Assembly: GCA_963977065.1 (NCBI GenBank)
Contig: CAXBNF010000007.1
Span: 1-64,000, forward strand
DNA: 64,000 nucleotides
From: Planktosalinus sp963977065
GTDB taxonomy: Bacteria > Bacteroidota > Bacteroidia > Flavobacteriales > Flavobacteriaceae
Direction: 5' to 3'
Shown here piece by piece: positions 36,101 through 42,910 of this stretch. The notes under the pieces are model-generated. The model had not been told where the DNA came from. It ran no database searches and saw only the letters and a list, made by a program, of their open reading frames with translations. The position numbers were made by a program, and so were the translations under genes. Position 1 is the stretch's first letter. Each line of letters begins with the position of its first letter.

Positions 36101-36213
36101 CCCATAGTTAAATAGTCCAAATTCACTTCATTTGCCACCTGGGATTGTCCAAATAAAAAAGCAGTTTGAAAAACTATGAAAGAAAATAGAAAACCCTTTG
36201 TAAATAAAAACAT
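33157..36213 (-). CDS. Exported MACPF-LysM-ankyrin protein (novel architecture)
   Basis: A 1018-residue protein. A signal peptide ends near FG/QSQ (residue 22), without a lipobox Cys. Residues 25-300 are MACPF-like: the signature FGTHFPLQITYGG (169-181) fits [YW]-G-[TS]-H-[FY]-x6-G-G except for the first Phe, and the downstream KGGSENI ... WEKTIESNSKPIAIEF matches the domain's closing part. Residues 310-475 are unassigned. Degenerate ankyrin-like helices fill 476-610. LysM1 is 637-681 (YVVKKGDYLGKIARQYN) and LysM2 714-756 (YQVKSGDYLGKIANDHQ). Ankyrin repeats fill 840-1015 (ETLLHKAVLAGEENIPVIQFLL). No type IX sorting domain is visible. MACPF proteins form pores and LysM binds peptidoglycan; a pore-forming toxin held at the cell wall is the inference, target unknown. 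Confidence 0.8.
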   Translation of the reverse strand: MFLFTKGFLFSFIVFQTAFLFGQSQVANEVNLDYLTMGYDIRTIDLLNIDEPSIVTKKFRPIFKIISKNTHRLDKQNQEIYYVSSAFDFEKQILKTDTTTNLFLSRNSSAFNPQIIESSSKPIQVYAIQKNELYNESLTSDAIQLDSLFLEAVSRIFEDKSIPGLVHHFGTHFPLQITYGGYYINRFSIDNDEFLFSPYDEKLFKEKVSQLVKAVEAGKDFSDPFLNIKSQQVFIKGGSENISTIQQWEKTIESNSKPIAIEFQRLSKLLTKENFPNDTLIDRKRIALDLYINFIESKLKSEVQEPVSSGFFKKYAIPFKQRLVSILKTNSGKETDNTSSYKGDLFFGGFADSQTVIASTYALDRREIELQTLITDEKIEVNKLLEYIVPYENFENGFANVWDESKKLIKGVGRNDLVISGEEENKIHFKEALRKKVEKKIQLSTIDSDEFEIVYSLESVNVSNEIQNLKSRHTYVMPSELIAAASIGDIEFLENKHYRKTNINVDGLIKAAVLTSQPVVFFNRLFDLGIRPNTNDLDLLFDTTNYNEEVAIAFLERGATPKNNMIFKAVAYRSPNVIKSLIREGAQPANNDLEFAIKSNDLALVSALTGKEVVEIKNEQLVYKENNQIIEPVNTIETYVVKKGDYLGKIARQYNTTVTELIKWNNLKTNTIFVNQKLKIFLKNKHSSSLTSENTPTSEEVFIEPDATKIEKIYQVKSGDYLGKIANDHQLSMAELKKLNNLNSTVIKVNQKLIVGYEKKLVNQTSDSTLVIENISEEPKVSTLINEEQYNNTKSSINENEALEIEDFIALQGQTEQDAMDAILQNNENLAVKIIEKLQIKNDAILRTAVREGQLQVVEALLENKSKPESGIEIAIFYRQIEILKTLVENGAEIDSNHLILTIKTDFLEGFKYLIDKGVSPITQVSTETPIHQLVMTYTENRFKMLQYLKTQNVNLNVKNDKNETLLHKAVLAGEENIPVIQFLLDTKIDINAKDNFGKQAIELTSNKQIKNLISNYN

Positions 36214-36275
36214 TACTTACGCATTATACTTTAAAAATTAAAAATTAGTGGGGGCGCGCTTTCTGGGGATATGCC

Positions 36276-36307
36276 CAAATTTATAACAATTTTTAAGATT
36301 TTCACAA
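36276..36307 (-). promoter_or_regulatory. Candidate promoter of the MACPF gene
   Basis: Minus strand: TTG (36305-36307), 21 bases, then TAAATTTG (36276-36283), a full match to the consensus. The leader of about 60 bases contains an unusually GC-rich block (36250-36270). Confidence 0.55.
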
Positions 36308-36399
36308 TATTTCAATTTTAATAATTTTAATATAGCAAAGCACTTAATTTAAAATAGTGAACACCAACTTTAAAATCAAAACCGAAAAAACCCTTCCTT

Positions 36400-36431
36400 T
36401 TGGAAAGTAGATTACATATTTACTACCTTTA
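36400..36431 (+). promoter_or_regulatory. Candidate promoter of panB
   Basis: TTG (36400-36402), 21 bases, then TACCTTTA (36424-36431), one base off TAnnTTTG, 18 bases before the panB ATG. Confidence 0.45.
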
Positions 36432-36449
36432 CCCCTCAAAATATTCTGT

Positions 36450-37268
36450 ATGTCTGTAGCAAAAAAAGAATACAAACGCATCACCACAAAGACGCTGGTG
36501 GATATGAAATCGCGCGGTGAGAAAATATCTATGCTTACCGCTTATGATTTTACGATGGCACAAATTGTAGATGGTGCCGGGATCGATGTGATTCTTGTGG
36601 GAGATTCTGCCTCAAATGTAATGGCGGGACACGAAACCACACTTCCCATAACACTCGATCAAATGATATACCATGCTGCTTCGGTTGTAAGGGCTATAAA
36701 CAGAAGTCTTGTGGTGGTTGATTTGCCCTTTGGAAGCTACCAGAGCGACGCAAAAGAAGCTTTGCGTTCTGCCATAAGAATTATGAAAGAAAGTGGCGGT
36801 CACGCAGTAAAAATGGAGGGCGGTAAAGAAATTAAAGAGTCCATAAAACGCATTTTAAATGCCGGTATTCCCGTTATGGGACATTTGGGGCTCACACCAC
36901 AATCGATTTATAAATTTGGAACATACACCGTGAGAGCCAAAGAGGATACAGAGGCTCAACAACTTAAAGAAGATGCTTTATTGTTGGAAAAATTGGGATG
37001 TTTTGCAATTGTCCTTGAGAAAGTTCCTGCAAAACTGGCTGAAGAAGTAGCTAAAAGCGTAACCATACCCATTATTGGTATTGGCGCAGGTGGGGGTGTT
37101 GACGGTCAGGTTCTTGTCATTCACGATATGCTGGGAATGAATACAGAATTTAGCCCCCGGTTTTTAAGACGCTATCTTGATTTACACACCCAAATGACGC
37201 AGGCACTGCAACAGTATTCCAAAGACATAAAATCAGGTGATTTTCCTAACCAAAATGAGCAGTATTAA
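36450..37268 (+). CDS. panB: 3-methyl-2-oxobutanoate hydroxymethyltransferase
   Basis: First committed step of pantothenate synthesis: makes ketopantoate from ketoisovalerate and methylene-tetrahydrofolate. The 272-residue protein has ISMLTAYDFTMAQIVD, the metal-binding VGDSASNVMAGHETT, VKMEGG and GHLGLTPQS, and IGIGAGGGVDGQVLV. The other pan genes are absent here. It is followed after 11 bases by the RluA-type synthase gene, as in other flavobacteria. Confidence 0.96.
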   Translation: MSVAKKEYKRITTKTLVDMKSRGEKISMLTAYDFTMAQIVDGAGIDVILVGDSASNVMAGHETTLPITLDQMIYHAASVVRAINRSLVVVDLPFGSYQSDAKEALRSAIRIMKESGGHAVKMEGGKEIKESIKRILNAGIPVMGHLGLTPQSIYKFGTYTVRAKEDTEAQQLKEDALLLEKLGCFAIVLEKVPAKLAEEVAKSVTIPIIGIGAGGGVDGQVLVIHDMLGMNTEFSPRFLRRYLDLHTQMTQALQQYSKDIKSGDFPNQNEQY

Positions 37269-37279
37269 AATTTAGATGT

Positions 37280-37972
37280 TTGAAAATAATTTCAAATAAA
37301 AACAACCTTCAAATCATATATGAGGACAACCACTTGATTGTCATCAACAAACGTGCAGGAGATATTGTTCAAGGTGATAAAACCGGGGACAAACCTTTGA
37401 GTGAAATTGTAAAAGAGTACATTGCTAAAAAATACAACAAACCGGGAGCTGTTTATCTGGGTGTTGTGCATCGTTTGGACAGACCCACAACGGGAATCGT
37501 TGTATTTGCAAAAACTTCTAAAGCATTAACCCGTTTAAATAAAATGTTTAAGGAAAGGGAAACACAAAAGACCTATTGGGCGCTTGTCAAAAATCAACCT
37601 CCTAAAGAACAAGACTCACTTATTCATTTTTTAAAAAGAAACCCAAAACAAAACAAATCCTATGCGTTTGACAAGGAAATTCAGGAAAGTAAAAAAGCAG
37701 TCTTGGATTATAAAATCTTACAAAAGCTAAACAATTATTATTTACTTGAAATCCAATTACACACCGGTAGGCATCATCAAATTAGAAGTCAATTAGCGGC
37801 TGTTGGCTGCCCCATTAAAGGTGATTTGAAATATGGTTTTAACAGAAGTAACTTAGATGGTAGCATTCATTTGCACGCCAGAAGGTTAAGTTTTTATCAT
37901 CCCGTAAAAAAGGAGTTGCTTAATCTTGAAGCACCCCTTCCAAAAGATCCACTTTGGGATTCTGTTAATTAA
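37280..37972 (+). CDS. RluA-family RNA pseudouridine synthase
   Basis: A 230-residue pseudouridine synthase. The catalytic Asp lies in VHRLDRPTTGIVVFAKTS; LQIIYEDNHLIVINK and LHTGRHHQIRSQLAAVG are typical RluA motifs. There is no S4 domain, so it resembles RluA/TruC-type short forms; the target uridine is unknown. The only in-frame start near the N-terminus is TTG at 37280. It is downstream of panB and converges on the response regulator with a shared TTAA. Confidence 0.92.
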   Translation: MKIISNKNNLQIIYEDNHLIVINKRAGDIVQGDKTGDKPLSEIVKEYIAKKYNKPGAVYLGVVHRLDRPTTGIVVFAKTSKALTRLNKMFKERETQKTYWALVKNQPPKEQDSLIHFLKRNPKQNKSYAFDKEIQESKKAVLDYKILQKLNNYYLLEIQLHTGRHHQIRSQLAAVGCPIKGDLKYGFNRSNLDGSIHLHARRLSFYHPVKKELLNLEAPLPKDPLWDSVN

Positions 37973-38625
37973 ACGTCAACAAAATTATTTTTTATGGCAT
38001 ATAATACCAGACCCACTCTGTTTTTGATGTTGAGTTTTGAAAACAATTCCTGCCGGTAGCCATCAATAGTTTTGGGGCTGAGACACATAATATCTGCAAT
38101 TTCTTTATATGTTTTTTCTGTGCAGGCAAGTTTTAGAAAGGTGATTTCATTCTCCTTTAAAAGAGATTTCTCACTTGGCTTGCCTTTCCCTTGAACAATG
38201 TCAAGTAAAATTTCGTTGATTTTCTCTGTGTAATAAAACCCTTTTTGAAGTACTTCTAGAAGTGCGTGTTTTAAATTTTCAGGATCAATATCTTTTAGAA
38301 GGTACCCTTTAGCACCAGACCGAATCATTTTCAAGATATGCTCTTCGTCATCCTCCATTGAAAGTACCAATACTTTGATATTTGGATGAGTTTCAGTAAG
38401 CCAGACAACAGTTTCAAGGCCATTCATGACCGGCATATTTACATCCAATAAAATGATGTCGGGTTTTGGTTTGTTTAATTCAAAATGCTCTTGCAGCTCA
38501 GCTCCATTACCTGCTTTATAAAGCACTTTAAACCCACCAAAAGTATGAATGAGTTTTTCAAGAGAACTGGCAAAAAGCAAATGATCATCAACAATTACAA
38601 TCTTATGTTCATTAACAACACTCAT
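37969..38625 (-). CDS. NarL/FixJ-type response regulator (LuxR HTH)
   Basis: A 218-residue transcription regulator. Receiver domain at about 8-125 with DD, phospho-acceptor Asp in ILLDVNMPVMNG, and the Lys of LLKDID. A LuxR-type helix-turn-helix closes the protein (TEKTYKEIADIMCLSPKTIDGYRQ). It overlaps the histidine kinase gene by four bases and is the last gene of a four-gene operon. Its DNA targets are not known. Confidence 0.94.
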   Translation of the reverse strand: MSVVNEHKIVIVDDHLLFASSLEKLIHTFGGFKVLYKAGNGAELQEHFELNKPKPDIILLDVNMPVMNGLETVVWLTETHPNIKVLVLSMEDDEEHILKMIRSGAKGYLLKDIDPENLKHALLEVLQKGFYYTEKINEILLDIVQGKGKPSEKSLLKENEITFLKLACTEKTYKEIADIMCLSPKTIDGYRQELFSKLNIKNRVGLVLYAIKNNFVDV

Positions 38626-39398
38626 TTTGACAGCTTGTAGGTTAAAATTAATTGGGTTCCTTCTCCTATAACAGACGTGTGTGAAAAATCTGCATTAAGG
38701 AGTTCAGCTCTGTTTTTCATATTCTGAAGACCAGAACTTTCGGTTTTTAGTGAGGTGTCAAAACCTATACCATTATCACTTATGGAAAGATATAGAAAAT
38801 CTTCTGTATAATTAAGAAACATTCCTATTTTTTTTGCTTTTGCATATTTTATGGTATTTGACAAAAACTCCTGAATGATTCTAAAAATAATAATTTCATC
38901 AGTGTGTTTTATCTCTTTTGGTGTGCCAATAACATCAAATGTAGTCTTGGCATAGTTTAAGCGTTCAATGCGCTCCATTTCAATTTCTATTGACCTTATG
39001 AGTCCATTGATTTTTATAATCTCACTGTTAAGTGTTTTTGAAAGTGAACGCACTTCTTGCACGGTCGTTTGTACAAGAGATTTTGTTTCTTTTAAATGTT
39101 CAGATAAGTTTTTAAAGTCGTTTCCTGACATCAAGTTCAATTGCAAATTGATAACAGATAATAATTGACCTATGTTGTCGTGCAATTCCCAAGCTACATT
39201 TTTGAGTGTTTGTTCTTGGATTTCGACTTTAGTTTTTGCAATTTCATTTTTATACTTGACCTCCAACATCATTTTTTCATTCAAAATTTTATTCTTTCGT
39301 TTTTGAAATACCAAGAAAAACAACAATCCAAAAACGATTACTATGAAAATAACCGATATGAAATAAAATATTAATAAGACTTCTTCTTCCAAAAGCAT
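38622..39398 (-). CDS. Membrane-bound sensor histidine kinase (HisKA_3 type)
   Basis: A 258-residue kinase. One N-terminal membrane helix (about residues 8-30), a coiled-coil (35-75), the dimerisation/phospho-acceptor motif WELHDNIGQLLSVINLQL with the reactive His, and a HATPase_c domain (NTIKYAKAKKIG, SISDNGIGF, SGLQNMKNRAELL). It has no periplasmic or PAS sensor domain. It overlaps the regulator downstream by 4 bases and the membrane protein upstream by 28, so all are translated together. Confidence 0.93.
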   Translation of the reverse strand: MLLEEEVLLIFYFISVIFIVIVFGLLFFLVFQKRKNKILNEKMMLEVKYKNEIAKTKVEIQEQTLKNVAWELHDNIGQLLSVINLQLNLMSGNDFKNLSEHLKETKSLVQTTVQEVRSLSKTLNSEIIKINGLIRSIEIEMERIERLNYAKTTFDVIGTPKEIKHTDEIIIFRIIQEFLSNTIKYAKAKKIGMFLNYTEDFLYLSISDNGIGFDTSLKTESSGLQNMKNRAELLNADFSHTSVIGEGTQLILTYKLSK

Positions 39399-40081
39399 AA
39401 AATAAATCCTAAAGTTATTGTGGAATATAAGAATAAATTGATGTAAAGATTAATGCTTGCTCTTAAATTAACATAGGACTCATTAAGCTCTATGTCATAA
39501 TATTTAAAATAAATATCTATGGGGGTCGTGGTTAATAAAAAAAATAGATACCCCATCGCTACATAAAAGGGAAAGTAAGTTTTTAAGTCTATTACTTGAT
39601 CACTTTTAATTAAATTTAGAAGAAATAAAAGTATGGTAATAAAAAGTAACAACGAGCCGGTTATTAACATAATGGGTATAACAGGAAGTTGTAAAGTCTC
39701 TAAATCAATAAATAAAATCAAAGCTAATACAATATAACCTAAGGTCAATACCTGAATGATTATTCTTTCCCTTAGATTTTTAATAAAATTTAAAAAATAA
39801 GAAATAAATAAGGTAGTATATATTACAATGAAAATATTATAAGCCCAAAAGATATTTTGAAAAAATGTGCCTTCTAAAAACGCAAAGTATTTATAATTTG
39901 TTTGTTTTGAAAATCCAACCATGAAGCCATAGCTTTCAACTAAAATCATTAACCATAAATAATATACCACCCAGGTATGAGGTCTTTTTATTTTGTTTTT
40001 AAAAAACAAATAGGTACCAACTGCGGCTGCAATGATTTCAAGAATACTTACGGGTAATATAAATTTAAAATAAAAATCCAA
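39371..40081 (-). CDS. Multi-span membrane protein, possible sensor partner
   Basis: A 236-residue very hydrophobic protein with about seven membrane helices (approximately 5-25, 37-55, 78-98, 108-127, 133-155, 170-186, 207-229). The loop between the sixth and seventh helices is polar (KYYDIELNESYVNLRAS). No family is recognised. It overlaps the histidine kinase gene by 28 bases and lies three bases after the small upstream gene. Because the kinase lacks its own sensor domain, this protein is the most likely input module; that is inference. Confidence 0.8.
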   Translation of the reverse strand: MDFYFKFILPVSILEIIAAAVGTYLFFKNKIKRPHTWVVYYLWLMILVESYGFMVGFSKQTNYKYFAFLEGTFFQNIFWAYNIFIVIYTTLFISYFLNFIKNLRERIIIQVLTLGYIVLALILFIDLETLQLPVIPIMLITGSLLLFITILLFLLNLIKSDQVIDLKTYFPFYVAMGYLFFLLTTTPIDIYFKYYDIELNESYVNLRASINLYINLFLYSTITLGFILCFWKKKSY

Positions 40082-40084
40082 CTA

Positions 40085-40441
40085 TTAATAGTTTTTTGGT
40101 GGCCATCCTCCTTGATTTAAGTTGAAAGGGTCTATGTTGTAATTGTTATCAGAATTTTTATCATCACCGTTAGTAGGAGCTAAAAATACAGTTGCTTTGT
40201 TTGATTTTTCATCATTGTAGGCACCAAAATATATACGAATGCCCGGGTTAGTAATACCTTGCTTTTTAGATTCGTCTTTTACATAATTCAAAAATTCTTC
40301 TAGTTCTTCTACACTGTAAAAAAATTCACGTGTGTCTATATATCCTAGAGTTCTATCAATCTCTGGTTGACGGGTAGCTACCCAATTATTTTGTAAATCT
40401 CTTGCGGTTTGAACTGATACACACTTTGTAGGTTTTGACAT
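40085..40441 (-). CDS. Small conserved soluble protein of the signalling operon
   Basis: A 118-residue soluble protein without signal peptide. The centre (PGIRIYFGAYNDEKSNKATVFLAP) and the C-terminus (NLNQGGWPPKNY) look conserved; I recall similar small flavobacterial proteins without assigned function. It is the first gene of the operon, three bases before the multi-span membrane protein. A minus-strand TAGATTTG at 40468-40475 is a likely -7 box. Confidence 0.75.
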   Translation of the reverse strand: MSKPTKCVSVQTARDLQNNWVATRQPEIDRTLGYIDTREFFYSVEELEEFLNYVKDESKKQGITNPGIRIYFGAYNDEKSNKATVFLAPTNGDDKNSDNNYNIDPFNLNQGGWPPKNY

Positions 40442-40626
40442 AATGATTGCTTTTATTAGTTATATTCCAAATCTAATCAATTGAAACATTCAAATTACTA
40501 AAAATTTAAAAAAAAGGGAAAATCCTATTACAAATGGTAAATACCCTATTCTCAAATTCATTTATTATTCATATTTAATTTATCAAAGTAATAAAAAAGA
40601 GAATACAACAAAGAAAACAGATTGTT

Positions 40627-41460
40627 TTAAATCAATTTAAATCCAATTGATGTAGCCGGTATTTTTTGAGACAAAAGGCAAAAAGCTTCAGGTTGTAATT
40701 GAAGTATTCTGGCATAACCCCCTGTGGCTTGTGAATCACGCATCAAAACCACCAGTCCACCTGAAGGAGTTAATTGCACCGTCCCCGGTTGTACCGGAGC
40801 CGTTATGATTTCCTTCAACCCTTTAGAAACCGTATTATCAAATAGTGTTGCCATACGATTACTTTGTGGATTGATTTTAAAAAAGGAATTAAAAAGTTCC
40901 TGTTTTAATCTTTCATCCAGCAATTCAAATTCAGGACCTTTGGTAACTTTTAAATCACTGCTTTCATAAAAAGAGGTATTAAAAGAATGAAAGTTTGGTT
41001 GCGTGATTTTTATTTTTTTAATTTCTAAAGTAGTTCCTTTTTCAATCTCAGGAATTGGCAACCCTTTGTAATAACTAGAGCTCCCCAATATTTCAATCAC
41101 ATCAAATCCTCCTTTTACTGCAAGGTATCCTCGCATAGTTTGTGAAGAAGTTCCAATTTTTAAAACACTTCCCTTTTCTATTTTTACTACTTCATTTAAA
41201 GGAACCTCCACTCCCCCAACACTCGACAAAAAACCAATGCCTGCAATAACAACTTCAACAGTTTCCAAAACCTCAAGTATGGGACCTACTAAAGTAAATT
41301 CAATGACGGTTGCATTTAAATGATTGCCAAGAAGAGTATTTGCAAATTGGGCCATCTGCCGGTCCATTACACCGCTTAAAGGCACACCCATATTCCTGAA
41401 ACCTAATCTTCCTAAATCCTGATAAGTCGTTTGAATTCCCGTTTGTAAAACGCTAAACAT
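40627..41460 (-). CDS. pxpC: 5-oxoprolinase subunit C (biotin-dependent carboxylase-like, KipA family)
   Basis: A 277-residue subunit of the ATP-dependent 5-oxoprolinase PxpABC, which opens 5-oxo-L-proline to glutamate. It starts FSVLQTGIQTTYQDLGRLGFRNMGVPLSGVMD, the family hallmark, and ends with the QATGGYARILQL and IGFKLI segments. It overlaps pxpB by eight bases and is the last gene of the operon. The final 30 residues appear slightly short compared with longer PxpC forms. Confidence 0.95.
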   Translation of the reverse strand: MFSVLQTGIQTTYQDLGRLGFRNMGVPLSGVMDRQMAQFANTLLGNHLNATVIEFTLVGPILEVLETVEVVIAGIGFLSSVGGVEVPLNEVVKIEKGSVLKIGTSSQTMRGYLAVKGGFDVIEILGSSSYYKGLPIPEIEKGTTLEIKKIKITQPNFHSFNTSFYESSDLKVTKGPEFELLDERLKQELFNSFFKINPQSNRMATLFDNTVSKGLKEIITAPVQPGTVQLTPSGGLVVLMRDSQATGGYARILQLQPEAFCLLSQKIPATSIGFKLI

Positions 41461-42178
41461 CCCTCACCTCCTTTCTTAAGCTATAATTTTGATTTTTAAC
41501 TTGAAAATAAATCTCTTCATAAAGCTTCCGCGAAATTTTATAAAATTTCACTAAATCACCAGGCACCAGCAAACAAGGGTTTTCTTGGGATACATCAAAA
41601 AAATTAAGTGGACTGCGACCAATAATATTCCAACCTCCCGGTGAATCCATTGTGTAAATTCCCGTTTGACTTCCTGCAATTCCCACAGAACCTTTATCTA
41701 CTTGTTTTCTAGGTGTTGCTTTACGCTGAAAAGCAATTTTTGGATCGAGACCTCCCAGGTATGGAAATCCCGGTAAAAAACCCAAAAAATAGACTGGATA
41801 CTCTTGGTCAATGTGTCTTGATATAATTTCGTCAATTGGTATGTTGAGTTTGTGCGCCATTTCTGGTAAATCCCATCCATATTCAATCTCATAACATACC
41901 GGTATATGAATAATTCGTTGACTCTTTTGAATTATTTCAGAAAGTAATAAGCCAGAATTTAATTCAGAAATAAAGGCTTCTTTGTTTGCACTTTTATTTA
42001 AATAAATAGCCAATGAAGCATAGGTAGGGACTGTTTCAATAACGATTGATTGAAATCTTGAATCAATGGTATGCTTATACCTCATAATTTCTTTATGTAT
42101 GGTTAATGAAATTTCATTATTCCATTCCAGTAGTAAGGCTTGTTCACCAAAGTCTTTTATTTTTGGATAGATACTCAT
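41453..42178 (-). CDS. pxpB: 5-oxoprolinase subunit B (KipI family)
   Basis: A 241-residue protein of the allophanate hydrolase subunit 1/KipI family. Conserved segments: IHIPVCYEIEYGWDLPEMA, YFLGFLPGFPYLGGLD, PRKQVDKGSVGIAGSQTGIY and SPGGWNIIGRSP. It pairs with PxpC. The start overlaps the pxpA stop by four bases (ATGA-type), which implies coupled translation. Confidence 0.95.
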   Translation of the reverse strand: MSIYPKIKDFGEQALLLEWNNEISLTIHKEIMRYKHTIDSRFQSIVIETVPTYASLAIYLNKSANKEAFISELNSGLLLSEIIQKSQRIIHIPVCYEIEYGWDLPEMAHKLNIPIDEIISRHIDQEYPVYFLGFLPGFPYLGGLDPKIAFQRKATPRKQVDKGSVGIAGSQTGIYTMDSPGGWNIIGRSPLNFFDVSQENPCLLVPGDLVKFYKISRKLYEEIYFQVKNQNYSLRKEVRDV

Positions 42179-42909
42179 TCAATTTCTATGGCGTAATTCT
42201 TTAAATTTTGATGTAAATAATTCAATATTTCAATTGACATTTGATGATCACCATGAATGCAATAAGTTGCTGCTTGAAGTGCTATTTTCTTACCTGAAAT
42301 GCTTGTCACCTTGCTTTGGGTAACTATTTCTATAAGTTGTTCAAAGGATTTTTCAGGAGATTCGAGCAGTGCCTTGGGATGGGTGCGAGCGACTAAAAAA
42401 CCATCATCTGTGTAGCTTCGGTCAATAAACGCCTCTTTCTTTAAGGGAATTTTATTTTTCGCTTTAGCATAAAAAATAGACTTTCCGGGAAGATAAATTG
42501 TGGTTTTCGGGCTTACAATAAGCACCGTTTGAATAACCAAATCTGATATTTTTTCATCAACAGCAGCAAGATTATACAAGGCTCCATGAAGTTTAATGTG
42601 ATTGATGTTTACGTGTTCTTCATTACAAATTCTAATAAAATTTTGAATTTGATTGATTAAACTTTTTTGCAATGCTGCCTCCTCCATTTCTATTACTTTT
42701 CTACCAAAATTTTCTTTATCGGGAAACGAAGGATGTGCACCCACTTTTACATTGTGTTTTTTGGCCAATTGAATCGTTTTTCTCATTGAATTTTCATCAC
42801 CATAATGACCGCCGCAAGCAATGCTGCAAGAGGAAATCAAGGGCATAATTTGTTCATCATAAGGATAACCCTCACCCAAATCTGCATTGATATCGATGGT
42901 GTAGTTCAT
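42175..42909 (-). CDS. pxpA: 5-oxoprolinase subunit A (LamB/YcsF family)
   Basis: A 244-residue protein of the LamB/YcsF family. It begins TIDINADLGEGYPYDEQ, then SCSIACGGHYGDE, VGAHPSFPDKENFGR and VNHIKLHGALYN, with the acidic and His residues of the active site. YCIHGDHQMS closes the domain. It lies one base after the Nramp-like gene stop and overlaps pxpB, so the whole cassette is one operon. Confidence 0.96.
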   Translation of the reverse strand: MNYTIDINADLGEGYPYDEQIMPLISSCSIACGGHYGDENSMRKTIQLAKKHNVKVGAHPSFPDKENFGRKVIEMEEAALQKSLINQIQNFIRICNEEHVNINHIKLHGALYNLAAVDEKISDLVIQTVLIVSPKTTIYLPGKSIFYAKAKNKIPLKKEAFIDRSYTDDGFLVARTHPKALLESPEKSFEQLIEIVTQSKVTSISGKKIALQAATYCIHGDHQMSIEILNYLHQNLKNYAIEIE

Positions 42910-42910
42910 A

